The notes beneath the pieces are model-generated. The model was not told the origin of the DNA and searched no databases. It worked only from the letters and a program-made list of their open reading frames with translations. This document shows positions 9,906 to 20,988 of a stretch of DNA of 64,000 nucleotides, piece by piece. This stretch comes from Staphylococcus xylosus (GTDB lineage: Bacteria; Bacillota; Bacilli; Staphylococcales; Staphylococcaceae): NCBI RefSeq assembly GCF_002732165.1, contig NZ_MRZO01000007.1, positions 35,330 to 99,329 of the forward strand. Direction: 5' to 3'. Position 1 is the first letter of the stretch. Each line of letters opens with the position of its first letter. The position numbers and the translations under genes were made by a program.

Positions 9906-10451
9906 ATGAGAATTCAAGATTATACAAAAGAAATGGTTGATGAGAAATCATTTATCGATATGGCTTACACATTATTAAGTGAAAAAAATGATACGATGAA
10001 CTTATACGATATCATTGATGAATTTAAAGCATTAGGACACTATGAAGACGAACAAATTGAAGATAGAATCGTTCAATTCTATACAGATTTAAACACAGAT
10101 GGACGTTTTCTAAATGTTGGAGAAAATATTTGGGGTTTACGTGATTGGTATTCAGTTGCTGACATCGAAGAAAAAATCGCTCCAACAATTCAAAAATTCG
10201 ACATCTTAGATGATGATGCTGAAGAAGACAAAAACTTAAAATTACTTGGTGAAGACGAAACTGAAGACGATGATGATATTCCATCAGTAACGGATGACCA
10301 AGAAACATTAAATGACCCAGAAGATCCTGAAGAAGACGATGTAGATGAAGATCTAAATGAAACAGATATCGTTATCGATGAGGATGATGAAGATTTTGAT
10401 GATGAAGAAGACGAAGATGATGAAGAGGACGATGAAGATTTAGAAGAATAA
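9906..10451 (+). CDS. rpoE: RNA polymerase delta subunit
   Basis: Small acidic subunit of Gram-positive RNA polymerase that speeds core recycling, lowers non-specific RNA binding and helps the enzyme respond to initiating NTP levels. The 181-residue protein has the folded N-terminal HARE-type domain (to about residue 90, with the NIWGLRDWY segment) and a very acidic disordered tail made almost only of D and E from about residue 110 on. The start ATG follows AAAGGAAGAATAA. It lies directly upstream of pyrG, the conserved Firmicute arrangement, and pyrG itself is controlled by NTP-dependent initiation. Confidence 0.96.
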   Translation: MRIQDYTKEMVDEKSFIDMAYTLLSEKNDTMNLYDIIDEFKALGHYEDEQIEDRIVQFYTDLNTDGRFLNVGENIWGLRDWYSVADIEEKIAPTIQKFDILDDDAEEDKNLKLLGEDETEDDDDIPSVTDDQETLNDPEDPEEDDVDEDLNETDIVIDEDDEDFDDEEDEDDEEDDEDLEE

Positions 10452-10466
10452 TTCTTCGAGATTTAA

Positions 10467-10580
10467 TTGACTTTTTCCAGGAACATGATAAAATTTTATT
10501 CGGGCTCCTTTAAATAGGACGACGTGTATAAATAATATACGCTCCCCCTTACAACCATGTGAGAGGGAGCGATTTTTTTA
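10467..10580 (+). promoter_or_regulatory. pyrG promoter and CTP-sensing reiterative-transcription attenuator
   Basis: A TTGACT -35 (10467-10472), 16-base spacer and TAAAAT -10 (10489-10494) place the transcript start at GGGCTCC (10502). Downstream is an intrinsic terminator whose 5' arm is CU-rich (CGCTCCCCCTT, 10540-10550), pairs with GAGAGGGAGCG (10561-10571) and is followed by T7. This matches the B. subtilis pyrG mechanism: when CTP is scarce, polymerase stutters on the initial G run, and the extra Gs pair with the CU-rich arm and block the terminator. The sequence layout is seen directly; the mechanism is carried over from B. subtilis. Confidence 0.85.
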
Positions 10581-10688
10581 TTTAAATTACTATATAAGCT
10601 TTATAATATTTTTAATTTAGGTGATTGTTTGTAAAGGCAATTCGTATGTATAAATCATTTGCTATGTAAAAGCTATCCCGCAAATTAA

Positions 10689-12377
<1,689 letters not shown>

Positions 12378-12387
12378 TATATAGATT

Positions 12388-12441
12388 AAACGCGATATCA
12401 GAAAGTTAGTATTTAACTAATTTCTAAATATCGCGTTTTTT
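12388..12441 (+). terminator. Terminator after pyrG
   Basis: Long inverted repeat AAACGCGATAT ... ATATCGCGTTT with an inner ACTAA/TTAGT pairing and a T6 run. Confidence 0.8.
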
Positions 12442-12534
12442 ATAGTTGTATTAAAATATAAAATTTAAATTGCTATATTTATTTAAAAAATGGCATAAAT
12501 TATAAGAATTTCACTTTTTGAATAAAAATTGTTA

Positions 12535-12592
12535 AATAAAAACGCTTACAATTATATAGAAGAATGCAAAAGTGATATGACTTTGATATAAT
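12535..12592 (+). promoter_or_regulatory. Candidate CRE-like site and -10 upstream of fbaA
   Basis: AAAACGCTTACAAT (12538-12551) reads on the minus strand as ATTGTAAGCGTTTT, close to the CcpA consensus TGNAARCGNWWWCA but lacking its final CA. A TATAAT at 12587-12592 is a good -10 with only a weak -35. The site is plausible for a glycolytic gene but unproven. Confidence 0.35.
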
Positions 12593-12636
12593 TAGATTGT
12601 AAAAATATGTGCTTAAAGCACCAAGGAGGAACTTTC

Positions 12637-13497
12637 ATGCCTTTAGTTTCAATGAAAGAAATGTTAATAGACGCAAAAGAAAATGGTTACGCGGTTGGTC
12701 AATACAACTTAAATAACTTAGAATTTACACAAGCGATTTTAGAAGCTTCACAAGAAGAGAACGCTCCAGTAATCTTAGGTGTATCTGAAGGTGCTGCTCG
12801 TTACATGGGCGGTTTCTACACTGTTGTTAAAATGGTTGAAGGATTAATGCACGACAAAGAAATTACTGTTCCTGTAGCAATTCATTTAGACCACGGTTCA
12901 AGCTTTGAAAAATGTAAAGAAGCAATCGACGCTGGTTTCACTTCAGTAATGATTGATGCTTCTCATGGTTCATTTGAAGATAATGTTGAAATTACTTCAA
13001 AAGTTGTTGAATATGCACATGAGCACGGTGTGTCAGTTGAAGCGGAATTAGGAACTGTTGGCGGACAAGAAGATGATGTTGTTGCTGAAGGCGTTATCTA
13101 TGCTGACCCTAAAGAGTGTCAAGAACTTGTTGAAAAAACAGGTATCGATACATTAGCTCCAGCCTTAGGTTCAGTACACGGACCTTATAAAGGTGAACCT
13201 AAATTAGGATTCAAAGAAATGGAAGAAATTGGTGCTTCTACTGGTTTACCATTAGTATTACATGGTGGTACTGGTATCCCAACTAAAGACATCCAAAAAG
13301 CAATTCCTTTTGGTACAGCTAAAATCAATGTAAACACTGAGAACCAAATTGCTTCTGCTAAAGCTGTTCGTGAAGCGTTAGATAACGACAAAGAAGTTTA
13401 TGATCCTCGTAAATATTTAGGACCAGCACGTGAAGCAATTAAAGCTACAGTAATTGGTAAAATTAAAGAGTTTGGTACATCAAATAGAGCTAAATAA
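12637..13497 (+). CDS. fbaA: Class II fructose-bisphosphate aldolase
   Basis: Zinc-dependent glycolytic and gluconeogenic aldolase that splits fructose-1,6-bisphosphate into DHAP and glyceraldehyde-3-phosphate. The 286-residue length fits. Visible are the zinc/substrate histidines in HLDHGSS, the glutamate region [13 protein letters not shown], the second zinc histidines in [10 protein letters not shown] and LHGGTGIP, and the phosphate-binding INVNTENQ. The ATG at 12637 follows AAGGAGGAACTTTC; an in-frame start at 12607 lacks a site. It has its own terminator and probably its own promoter. Codon use looks highly biased, as expected for an abundant enzyme. Confidence 0.97.
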   Translation: MPLVSMKEMLIDAKENGYAVGQYNLNNLEFTQAILEASQEENAPVILGVSEGAARYMGGFYTVVKMVEGLMHDKEITVPVAIHLDHGSSFEKCKEAIDAGFTSVMIDASHGSFEDNVEITSKVVEYAHEHGVSVEAELGTVGGQEDDVVAEGVIYADPKECQELVEKTGIDTLAPALGSVHGPYKGEPKLGFKEMEEIGASTGLPLVLHGGTGIPTKDIQKAIPFGTAKINVNTENQIASAKAVREALDNDKEVYDPRKYLGPAREAIKATVIGKIKEFGTSNRAK

Positions 13498-13962
13498 TTT
13501 AACTATTATATAGCGAAAGTTGACTAGTTTATAATTACAATCTCAGCCATTGCTAAGTGGTTCATTCATAAGTACTGCAATTGTTTAATTGTTAAATAAG
13601 CTTTAAACGAGCTTTTAGATATCTAGTCGTTTTCTGGGGCGAGAATAAGAAATCAAAATTGAATTTTTGATTTCTGTTTCGTCCCTTTTTTTATGTTATA
13701 ATTTGTTAGGCTTTGAAAGCTGATAAATAGAATTACAGTCTTTTACATAATTTTTATAAATAAACTTTAAAAAATGATTTAAATTGCAAAATATTGGGAA
13801 TTAGAAATTATAGTAAAAAATATATGCATTATGCAGCACTTAATTAAATTTGAAATAGATTTTATGAAACTGTTGTGCTTTGCAAACTGTAATCATTTAA
13901 TTTATAATGCAAATGATATATTGGAATAGAATATCGATTGAAAGGCAAAGGAGAACAAGCGA
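13498..13962. other. fbaA-murZ intergenic region
   Basis: 465 bases without a gene. It holds the fbaA terminator (13636-13692). The next 270 bases are very AT-rich and must contain the murZ promoter, but I see no convincing -35/-10 pair and no riboswitch or T-box signature. Confidence 0.4.
13636..13692 (+). terminator. Terminator after fbaA
   Basis: GGGGCGAGAATAAGAAATCAAAA ... TTTTTGATTTCTGTTTCGTCCC with T7 after it, one of the longest stems in the window. It lies about 140 bases after the fbaA stop, so the mRNA has a sizeable 3' UTR. Confidence 0.85.
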
Positions 13963-15222
13963 ATGGCTCAAGAAGTGATTAAAATTAGAGGTGGGCAAAC
14001 ACTTAAAGGTGAAGTGAATAACCACGGTGCTAAGAATAGTGCAGTAGCAATTATACCAGCAGCAATTTTGGCTGAAGACAAAGTAACAATTGAAGGCCTT
14101 CCAGAAATCTCTGATGTAAAAACTTTAGTAAGTTTACTTGGAGATTTAAACATTGAGACAGAATTAGAAGGTATGACATTACATGTTGATCCTGAAAATA
14201 TTGAAAATGCACCATTACCAAATAATAAAGTAGAATCATTACGTGCTTCTTATTATATGATGGGTGCAATGTTAGGAAGGTTTAAAAAATGTGTCATTGG
14301 TTTACCTGGTGGATGTCCTTTAGGGCCAAGACCAATTGATCAACATATTAAAGGATTTAAAGCATTAGGTGCCAAAGTTGATGAATCAAGTAGTACTTCT
14401 ATGAAGATTGAAGCAGATAGATTGGTCGGTGCAAATATATTTTTAGACATCGTCAGTGTAGGCGCTACGATTAATATTATGTTGGCCGCAGTACGTGCTG
14501 AAGGACATACAGTTATTGAAAATGCTGCAAAAGAACCAGAAGTAGTAGATGTAGCTAATTTCTTAATGAGCCTTGGAGCTGATATTAAAGGTGCAGGTAC
14601 AAGTACAATTAAAATTAATGGGGTAGAACGACTGCATGGTTCACATCATCAAGTGATTCCAGATAGAATTGAAGCTGGTACATATATGTGTATTGCAGCT
14701 GCTTGTGGTGAGGACATCAGAATTAATAATATTATTCCAACGCATGTCGAACCACTTACAGTTAAACTAAAAGAATTAGGTGTAGATATCCAAGTTGATG
14801 ATGATAGCGTATTTATTAGACGTAGTACGCCTTATTCAAGTGTTGATATTAAAACGTTAGTATATCCAGGATTTGCAACAGACTTACAACAACCAATTAC
14901 CCCTCTATTATTTATGGCTGATGGTGTGTCGTTTGTTACTGAAACAATTTACCCAGCTCGTTTTAAGCATGTAGATGAACTGAAAAATATGGGTGCAAAT
15001 ATTTCTGCAGATGATGGTACAGCGACTATAAAACCATCGAAGTTAACTGGGGCTGAGGTTTACGCTAGTGATTTACGTGCAGGCGCTTGCCTTATTGTAG
15101 CTGGATTGTTAGCAGAAGGTGTTACAACTATTTATAATGTGAAACATATCTATCGTGGTTACACAAATATCGTAAAAACTCTAAAAGCACTTGGCGCAGA
15201 TATTTGGACTGAAGAAGTTTAA
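13963..15222 (+). CDS. murZ: UDP-N-acetylglucosamine 1-carboxyvinyltransferase, second paralogue
   Basis: Catalyses the first committed step of peptidoglycan synthesis, transfer of enolpyruvate from PEP to UDP-GlcNAc, and is the fosfomycin target. The 419-residue EPSP-synthase-fold protein carries the catalytic cysteine in [13 protein letters not shown] and the N-terminal [16 protein letters not shown] with its active-site lysine and asparagine. A second paralogue (34737-36002) has [13 protein letters not shown]. Low-GC Gram-positives keep two. Placement next to fbaA and rpoE-pyrG identifies this one as the MurZ/MurAB type. RBS AAGGAGAACAAGCG precedes the ATG. Confidence 0.95.
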   Translation: MAQEVIKIRGGQTLKGEVNNHGAKNSAVAIIPAAILAEDKVTIEGLPEISDVKTLVSLLGDLNIETELEGMTLHVDPENIENAPLPNNKVESLRASYYMMGAMLGRFKKCVIGLPGGCPLGPRPIDQHIKGFKALGAKVDESSSTSMKIEADRLVGANIFLDIVSVGATINIMLAAVRAEGHTVIENAAKEPEVVDVANFLMSLGADIKGAGTSTIKINGVERLHGSHHQVIPDRIEAGTYMCIAAACGEDIRINNIIPTHVEPLTVKLKELGVDIQVDDDSVFIRRSTPYSSVDIKTLVYPGFATDLQQPITPLLFMADGVSFVTETIYPARFKHVDELKNMGANISADDGTATIKPSKLTGAEVYASDLRAGACLIVAGLLAEGVTTIYNVKHIYRGYTNIVKTLKALGADIWTEEV

Positions 15223-15231
15223 AAAATGTGG

Positions 15232-15270
15232 TATACTAAATATACTAAGTAAAAAAGTTGTGTATTTAGT
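15232..15270 (+). promoter_or_regulatory. Repeat-rich candidate operator upstream of the HxlR regulator
   Basis: TATACTAA occurs twice in tandem (15232-15239, 15241-15248), and ACTAAATA (15235-15242) is repeated inverted as TATTTAGT (15263-15270). The site lies just upstream of a winged-helix regulator gene, a common place for autoregulation. This is pattern evidence only. Confidence 0.35.
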
Positions 15271-15311
15271 GATATGTATTTTAGAAAAAAATCGATAATG
15301 AGGTGATAGCC

Positions 15312-15635
15312 ATGGAGGTTTGCCCTTATCTAGAAGAAACCTTTAAAATCGTAGGTAGAAGCTGGAATGGTCTTATTATTAATTATTTATCTAGATGTAC
15401 GGAAAAATCTGCTCACTTTTCAGATATGAAGCGTGATTTGAAGACAATAACACCACGTGCACTTAGCATAAAATTAACAGACCTTACGGAATGGGGACTA
15501 GTAGAGAAAAATGTAGTATCTACAAGCCCGATGAATATTTTGTATCAGCTTACAGATAAAGGTGATGCTTTAGCGGCAGCATTAGTACCAATGGAAGAAT
15601 GGGCACAAGAGTATATTGAACTTGAAAATAAGTGA
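15312..15635 (+). CDS. HxlR-family winged-helix transcriptional regulator
   Basis: A 107-residue DNA-binding protein. It has the HxlR layout: N-terminal CPYLEETFKIVGRSWNGLII with the characteristic cysteine, then FSDMKRDLKTITPRALSIKL (recognition helix region) and a wing ending YQLTDKGDAL. Members often sense redox or electrophile stress through the N-terminal cysteine and control nearby oxidoreductases; the aldehyde dehydrogenase gene immediately downstream fits. The ATG at 15312 is chosen, with AGGTG six bases upstream. A terminator separates it from that dehydrogenase. The inducer is unknown. Confidence 0.88.
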   Translation: MEVCPYLEETFKIVGRSWNGLIINYLSRCTEKSAHFSDMKRDLKTITPRALSIKLTDLTEWGLVEKNVVSTSPMNILYQLTDKGDALAAALVPMEEWAQEYIELENK

Positions 15636-15654
15636 CTAAATGCCTTGTAGAATA

Positions 15655-15695
15655 GAGTCTGAAACATCAAGATGATGTTTTAGGCTCATTTTTTA
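15655..15695 (+). terminator. Terminator between the HxlR gene and aldehyde dehydrogenase
   Basis: GAGTCTGAAACATCA ... TGATGTTTTAGGCTC followed by ATTTTTT, so the dehydrogenase probably has its own promoter. Confidence 0.8.
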
Positions 15696-15784
15696 TGCAC
15701 TAGTAGCTGTGAGCAGTTATGTTTAAAAATATAAAATCTCGGTTAAAATATAATTATCAACATAACTTAAGGAGTGAATATATA

Positions 15785-17212
15785 ATGAGAAATTTCACTA
15801 AACAATATATCAACGGTGAATGGGTTGAAAGTGCAAGTGGCGAAACGATAGAAGTCATCAATCCAGCAACAGAAGAAGTAGCGGGCACAATAGCGAAAGG
15901 TAACAAAGAAGATGTTGATAAAGCAGTGGACGCAGCAGAGAATGTATATTTTGAATTTAGACACAGTTCAGTTCAAGAAAGAAGAGAACTATTAGATAAA
16001 ATTGTTCAAGAGTATAAAAATAGAAAAGAAGATATTATAGAAGCTATTACTGATGAACTAGGTGCGCCGTTAGACGTATCAGAAAATGTCCATTACCAAA
16101 TGGGACTAGATCACTTTGAAGCAGCACGTGATGCATTAGATAATTTTGAATTTGAAGAGCGCCGTGGCGATGATTTAGTTGTCAAAGAAGCAATTGGTGT
16201 AGCTGGTTTAATCACACCTTGGAACTTCCCTACAAACCAAACGTCTCTTAAATTATCAGCAGCATTTGCAGCAGGAAGTCCGGTAGTTTTAAAACCATCG
16301 GAAGAAACTCCATTTGCAGCAATTATTTTAGCTGAAATTTTTGATAAAGTAGGTGTGCCAAAAGGTGTGTTTAACTTAGTCAATGGTGATGGTCAAGGCG
16401 TAGGGAATCCTTTAAGTGAACATCCTAAAGTTAGAATGATGTCATTTACTGGCTCTGGCCCAACTGGTTCAAGTATTATGAAGAAAGCCGCGGATGATTT
16501 TAAAAAAGTATCACTTGAACTAGGTGGTAAATCACCATATATTATCTTAGATGATGTAGATATAGATAAAGCAGCAAGTGCAGCAACTGGTAAAGTTGTT
16601 ACAAATACTGGTCAAGTATGTACAGCTGGTACTAGAACGCTTGTACCTGAAAGTATTAAAGAAGAGTTCTTAACAGCTGTAAAAGAGAAATTTAGCCAAG
16701 TTAAAGTAGGGGACCCACGTGCAGAAGGCACAGAAGTTGGACCTATCATTAGTAAAAAACAATTTGATCAAGTGCAATCATATATTGATAAAGGCGTAGA
16801 AGAGGGTGCAGAATTATTTTACGGTGGTCCTGGTAAACCAGAAGGTCTGGACAAAGGATTCTTTGCACGTCCGACAATCTTTAACAATGTAGATAATGAT
16901 ATGACAATCGCTCGAGAAGAAATATTTGGTCCTGTTATGTCAATTATCACTTATAACGATGTAGACGAAGCTATTAAAATCGCAAATGACACAGAATATG
17001 GTTTAGCTGCATATGTATATGGTAAAGATCAAGACACCTTACACAAAGTAGCGCGTTCATTAGAGGCTGGTACAGTTGAAATTAATGAAGCAGGACGCAA
17101 ACCAGATTTACCATTCGGTGGCTACAAACAATCAGGTATTGGCCGTGAATGGGGAGACTATGGTATTGAAGAATTCCTTGAAGTTAAATCTATCGCAGGT
17201 TACTATAAATAA
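15785..17212 (+). CDS. NAD(P)-dependent aldehyde dehydrogenase
   Basis: A 475-residue cytosolic enzyme of the ALDH superfamily that oxidises aldehydes to carboxylic acids. Motifs are complete: GLITPWNFP and LKPSEETP for cofactor binding, [10 protein letters not shown], the general base in LELGGKSP, the catalytic cysteine in [11 protein letters not shown], and EEIFGPV near the C-terminus. The ATG at 15785 follows AAGGAGTGAATATATA; an upstream in-frame start at 15719 has no site. The substrate cannot be read, but the position beside an HxlR regulator suggests aldehyde detoxification. A terminator follows. Confidence 0.92.
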   Translation: MRNFTKQYINGEWVESASGETIEVINPATEEVAGTIAKGNKEDVDKAVDAAENVYFEFRHSSVQERRELLDKIVQEYKNRKEDIIEAITDELGAPLDVSENVHYQMGLDHFEAARDALDNFEFEERRGDDLVVKEAIGVAGLITPWNFPTNQTSLKLSAAFAAGSPVVLKPSEETPFAAIILAEIFDKVGVPKGVFNLVNGDGQGVGNPLSEHPKVRMMSFTGSGPTGSSIMKKAADDFKKVSLELGGKSPYIILDDVDIDKAASAATGKVVTNTGQVCTAGTRTLVPESIKEEFLTAVKEKFSQVKVGDPRAEGTEVGPIISKKQFDQVQSYIDKGVEEGAELFYGGPGKPEGLDKGFFARPTIFNNVDNDMTIAREEIFGPVMSIITYNDVDEAIKIANDTEYGLAAYVYGKDQDTLHKVARSLEAGTVEINEAGRKPDLPFGGYKQSGIGREWGDYGIEEFLEVKSIAGYYK

Positions 17213-17238
17213 TAAATTTTAAAAATATAATTTGTTTG

Positions 17239-17273
17239 AAGATGGGGCATATAACTTATGCTCCATCTTTTTT
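17239..17273 (+). terminator. Terminator after aldehyde dehydrogenase
   Basis: AAGATGGGGCATA / TATGCTCCATCTT with a T6 run. Confidence 0.85.
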
Positions 17274-17393
17274 CTGATTTTTAGAAATTGAAATACGTTT
17301 TGTAATTAAAAAGGAAATTTGCTATAGTTATAAAAGTAAGTAGCGTAGTTACTACGTTATTTAAAAACTTATTTATGAAATGGGTGCAAGATA

Positions 17394-18710
17394 ATGCCTG
17401 AAAAAGTACGAACATCACCTCAGTATGAATCGTTCCACGAATTGTACAAAAATTACACTACAAAAGATCTCACTCAAAAAGCAAAATCTCTAAAACTAAC
17501 AAATTATAGTAAATTGAATAAAAAAGAACTTGTTCTTGCCATTATGGAAGCACAAATGGAAAAAGACGGTAACTATTATATGGAAGGTATTTTAGATGAT
17601 ATCCAACAAGATGGTTATGGTTTCCTAAGAACAGTTAATTATTCTAAAGGTGAAAAAGACATTTATATTTCTGCTAGTCAAATTCGTCGTTTTGAAATTA
17701 AGCGCGGAGATAAAGTGACTGGTAAAGTGAGAAAGCCTAAAGATAATGAAAAATACTATGGTTTATTACAAGTTGATTTCGTAAATGGTGAGAATGCAGA
17801 AGAAGTTAAAAAGCGTCCGCATTTCCAAGCACTGACACCGTTATATCCTGAAGAGCGCATTTTACTAGAAACAACAAAACAAAACTTCTCAACGCGCATA
17901 ATGGATTTAGTAACACCTATTGGTTTAGGACAACGTGGTTTAATCGTTGCCCCACCAAAAGCTGGTAAAACATCATTGCTTAAGGAAATTGCAAATGCAA
18001 TTGCGATAAATAAACCAGATGCAGAGTTATTTGTGCTGCTTGTTGGAGAAAGGCCTGAAGAGGTTACAGATATAGAGAGATCAGTCGAATCTGCTGAAGT
18101 AGTACACTCTACATTTGACGAGCCACCACAACACCATGTAAAAGTTGCAGAATTATTATTAGAACGTGCAAAACGTCTAGTAGAAATTGGTAAAGATGTC
18201 ATCATTTTAATGGATTCAATTACTAGGTTAGCTCGTGCTTATAATCTTGTAATTCCACCAAGTGGCCGTACATTATCTGGTGGTTTAGATCCTGCATCCT
18301 TACACAAACCTAAAGCTTTCTTCGGGGCTGCCAGAAATATTGAAGCGGGTGGTAGTATGACGATTTTAGCTACTGCTCTAGTAGATACTGGTTCTCGAAT
18401 GGATGATATGATTTATGAGGAATTTAAAGGTACAGGAAATATGGAATTACATCTAGATCGTAAATTAGCTGAACGTCGTGTATTCCCAGCAATCGATATA
18501 GGTCGTAGTTCTACACGTAAAGAAGAATTGCTAATAGATTCAAAAGAACTTGAGTCATTGTGGCAATTACGTAATATGTTTACGGATTCTACAGATTTTA
18601 CAGAAAGATTCGTGCGCAAACTGAAACGTACAGATAACAACAAAGAATTCTTTGAACAGTTACAAAAAGCTGCTAAAGAAAGCACTAAAACAGGCAAACC
18701 AATTATTTAA
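17394..18710 (+). CDS. rho: Transcription termination factor Rho
   Basis: Hexameric RNA helicase that ends transcription and suppresses antisense RNA. The 438-residue protein has the N-terminal helical domain (LTQKAKSLKLTNYSKLNKKEL), the cold-shock-like RNA-binding domain with GYGFLRTVNYS, and the RecA-type ATPase with P-loop IVAPPKAGKTS (near residue 185), the VGERPEEV segment, the Walker B region VIILMDSITRLARAYN and the Q/R-loops. The length is that of staphylococcal Rho, with no large insertion. The start site is GGGTGCAAGATA before the ATG. rpmE2 follows after 144 bases, a conserved neighbour. Confidence 0.97.
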   Translation: MPEKVRTSPQYESFHELYKNYTTKDLTQKAKSLKLTNYSKLNKKELVLAIMEAQMEKDGNYYMEGILDDIQQDGYGFLRTVNYSKGEKDIYISASQIRRFEIKRGDKVTGKVRKPKDNEKYYGLLQVDFVNGENAEEVKKRPHFQALTPLYPEERILLETTKQNFSTRIMDLVTPIGLGQRGLIVAPPKAGKTSLLKEIANAIAINKPDAELFVLLVGERPEEVTDIERSVESAEVVHSTFDEPPQHHVKVAELLLERAKRLVEIGKDVIILMDSITRLARAYNLVIPPSGRTLSGGLDPASLHKPKAFFGAARNIEAGGSMTILATALVDTGSRMDDMIYEEFKGTGNMELHLDRKLAERRVFPAIDIGRSSTRKEELLIDSKELESLWQLRNMFTDSTDFTERFVRKLKRTDNNKEFFEQLQKAAKESTKTGKPII

Positions 18711-18720
18711 TCTGAAATAA

Positions 18721-18854
18721 TTAGGTATATATCAAAGCAATGTTTGATTTGGGGTTGCGTTTTATATTTAAAGCCATTATAATTATCAAGTATTGGGTAA
18801 AAACTCACAAAAAACTCTGTGCCAGATGGTTCAGGGCAAAGGAGCTGAAAAGTA
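18721..18854 (+). promoter_or_regulatory. rpmE2 leader, possible ribosomal L31 leader RNA
   Basis: The 144 bases between rho and rpmE2 contain purine-rich short complementary segments ending GTGCCAGATGGTTCAGGGCAAAGGAGCTG before the ATG. An L31 leader RNA family is known upstream of rpmE in Firmicutes. I cannot fold or align it here, so the assignment is tentative. Confidence 0.3.
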
Positions 18855-19112
18855 ATGAGACAAAATATTCATCCTGAATATCATAAGGTTATCTTTTTAG
18901 ATACTACTACGGATTTTAAATTCCTAAGTGGTTCAACTAAATCTTCATCAGAAACTATGACATGGGAAGATGGAAACGAATACCCAGTTATTCGTTTAGA
19001 CATTTCATCTGATTCACACCCATTCTATACAGGACGTCAAAAATTCGCTGCTGCGGATGGTCGTGTGGAACGTTTCAACAAAAAATTCGGATTCAAATCA
19101 AGCAACGAATAA
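18855..19112 (+). CDS. rpmE2: 50S ribosomal protein L31, type B (zinc-independent)
   Basis: An 85-residue basic ribosomal protein of the large subunit, starting [19 protein letters not shown] and containing [10 protein letters not shown] and [10 protein letters not shown]. It lacks the CxxC zinc motifs of the type A form, so it is the B type that can replace the zinc-binding version when zinc is low. The ATG follows AAAGGAGCTGAAAAGTA, a strong site. Some transcription may read in from rho. A terminator follows. Confidence 0.96.
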   Translation: MRQNIHPEYHKVIFLDTTTDFKFLSGSTKSSSETMTWEDGNEYPVIRLDISSDSHPFYTGRQKFAAADGRVERFNKKFGFKSSNE

Positions 19113-19122
19113 TTGTTGTTTT

Positions 19123-19154
19123 AAAGCATTCTCATTTTATGAGGATGCTTTTTT
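19123..19154 (+). terminator. Terminator after rpmE2
   Basis: AAAGCATTCTCAT / ATGAGGATGCTTT with a T-run; compact and near-perfect. Confidence 0.85.
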
Positions 19155-19242
19155 ATATTTACATAAATAATAAATAAATATCACATAATGGCATAGCGAT
19201 ATTCAAGAAACATAGACATAAATAAACGCAATAACTTGGAAA

Positions 19243-19277
19243 TATATCATATTTTAACTTAAAAAATATGATATAAT
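19243..19277 (+). promoter_or_regulatory. Perfect 13-bp inverted repeat overlapping the tdk -10
   Basis: Arms at 19243-19255 and 19263-19275 (TATATCATATTTT and its exact reverse complement) flank a 7-base loop. The right arm overlaps a TATAAT at 19272-19277, the probable -10 of the tdk-prfA-prmC operon. No T-run follows on either strand, so it is not a usual terminator. It could be an operator or simply a chance AT-rich palindrome. Confidence 0.45.
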
Positions 19278-19312
19278 GAACCGATTATGTTTTGAAAAAG
19301 GTGGAACGCATA

Positions 19313-19912
19313 ATGTATGAAACTTATCATTCCGGGTGGATTGAATGTATTACTGGAAGTATGTTTAGTGGCAAATCTGAAGAGTTAATACGTCGGTTAA
19401 GACGTGGCCTTTACGCTAAACAAAAAGTAGTTGTGTTTAAACCAGCTATAGATGACCGTTATCATAAAGACAAAATTGTTTCTCATAATGGTAATGCAAT
19501 AGAAGCAATTAATATATCAACAGCAGCAGAGATTTTTAAACACGATTTATCAGATGTAGATGTAATCGGCATAGATGAAGTACAATTTTTTGAAAATGGA
19601 ATTGTTCATATCGCTGAGCAATTAGCTGAAAAAGGACATAGAGTCATAACAGCTGGTTTAGATATGGATTTTAGAGGCAGACCTTTTGAACCTATACCAG
19701 AGCTGTTAGCAGTGAGTGAAGATGTAACAAAATTACAAGCTGTTTGTGCGGTTTGTGGGGCGTCATCAAGTCGTACTCAACGATTAATAGATGGTAACCC
19801 AGCGAAAATAGATGACCCAGTTATATTAGTTGGTGCAAATGAAAGTTATGAACCGAGATGTAGGGCACACCACATCGTCGCACCGAGTAATGATGAGAAG
19901 GAGGAAATGTAG
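19313..19912 (+). CDS. tdk: Thymidine kinase
   Basis: Salvages thymidine to dTMP. The 199-residue protein is the type II form: P-loop GSMFSGKS at residues 15-22, the DEVQFF segment as Walker B, the lasso-domain zinc cysteines beginning CAVCGASSS and a last cysteine in EPRCRAHH. The ATG at 19313 is chosen over 19292 because AAAGGTGGAACGCATA precedes it. Its stop TAG shares a base with the GTG start of prfA, so the two are translationally coupled. Together with pdp it indicates active thymidine turnover. Confidence 0.97.
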   Translation: MYETYHSGWIECITGSMFSGKSEELIRRLRRGLYAKQKVVVFKPAIDDRYHKDKIVSHNGNAIEAINISTAAEIFKHDLSDVDVIGIDEVQFFENGIVHIAEQLAEKGHRVITAGLDMDFRGRPFEPIPELLAVSEDVTKLQAVCAVCGASSSRTQRLIDGNPAKIDDPVILVGANESYEPRCRAHHIVAPSNDEKEEM

Positions 19913-20988
19913 TGTTTGATCAATTAGATATTGTAGAAGAAAGATATGAACAATTAAATGAATTATTAAGTGATCCAGATGTTGTGAGCAACCCAGATAA
20001 TTTGCGTAATTATTCAAAAGAACAATCAGACTTACAAAAAACGGTAGAAGTATACCGTGACTATAAACAAACAAAAGAAGATTTAGCAGAAGTTGAAGAA
20101 ATGTTACGTGAAACAAAAGATAGCGAAGAAATTGAGATGCTAAAAGAAGAGCATCAAACGCTCCAAAATAAAGTGCCTAAATTAGAAGAAGAACTTAAAT
20201 TCTTACTAATTCCTAAAGATCCTAACGATGAAAAAGATGTTATCGTAGAAATTCGTGCTGCCGCAGGTGGAGATGAAGCTGCTATCTTTGCAGGAGATTT
20301 ATTTAGAATGTACTCTAAATATGCTGAGGCGCTCAATTACAAGACAGATATTGTAGAAATTACAGAGAGTGATCATGGCGGATATAAAGAAATTAGTTTC
20401 TCAGTTTCTGGGAATGGTGCGTTCAGTAAATTGAAGTATGAGAATGGTGCGCACCGAGTACAACGTGTCCCAGAAACAGAATCTGGTGGCCGTATTCATA
20501 CGTCAACAGCTACTGTGGCTGTTTTGCCAGAAGTAGAAGATGTGGAAATTGAAGTTCGTAATGAAGACTTAAAAATTGATACCTATCGTTCTAGTGGTGC
20601 AGGTGGTCAGCACGTAAATACGACAGATTCAGCAGTACGTATTACGCATATTCCAACGGGTATTATTGCGACTTCATCAGAGAAATCTCAAATTCAAAAC
20701 CGTGAAAAAGCTTTAAAAGTATTAAAAGCACGTTTATTTGATATGAAATTACAAGAAGAACAACAAAAATATGCAGCACAACGTAAATCTGCGGTCGGTA
20801 CAGGTGACCGTTCGGAACGTATTAGAACATACAATTATCCTCAAAGCCGTGTAACTGATCATAGAATTGGTTTAACATTACAAAAGTTAGATCAAATTAT
20901 GGAAGGCAAATTGGATGAAATTATTGATGCTCTAACTTTAGCTGAACAAACTGATAAATTGAAAGAACTTAACAATGGTGAATTATAA
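19912..20988 (+). CDS. prfA: Peptide chain release factor 1
   Basis: Recognises UAA and UAG stop codons and triggers peptide release. The 358-residue length is standard. The anticodon-mimic PxT appears as PET in [12 protein letters not shown], and the catalytic GGQ appears in [11 protein letters not shown] (near residue 232), whose glutamine is the target of PrmC. The GTG start overlaps the tdk stop by one base with GAAGGAGGAAATGTA upstream. prmC begins inside its last codons, the usual prfA-prmC coupling. Confidence 0.97.
   Translation: MFDQLDIVEERYEQLNELLSDPDVVSNPDNLRNYSKEQSDLQKTVEVYRDYKQTKEDLAEVEEMLRETKDSEEIEMLKEEHQTLQNKVPKLEEELKFLLIPKDPNDEKDVIVEIRAAAGGDEAAIFAGDLFRMYSKYAEALNYKTDIVEITESDHGGYKEISFSVSGNGAFSKLKYENGAHRVQRVPETESGGRIHTSTATVAVLPEVEDVEIEVRNEDLKIDTYRSSGAGGQHVNTTDSAVRITHIPTGIIATSSEKSQIQNREKALKVLKARLFDMKLQEEQQKYAAQRKSAVGTGDRSERIRTYNYPQSRVTDHRIGLTLQKLDQIMEGKLDEIIDALTLAEQTDKLKELNNGEL

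Noticed and set aside
10024..10308. Minus-strand frame opposite the rpoE acidic tail
   Set aside because: GAA/GAT repeats on one strand give long open leucine- and histidine-rich frames on the other; this is a composition effect.
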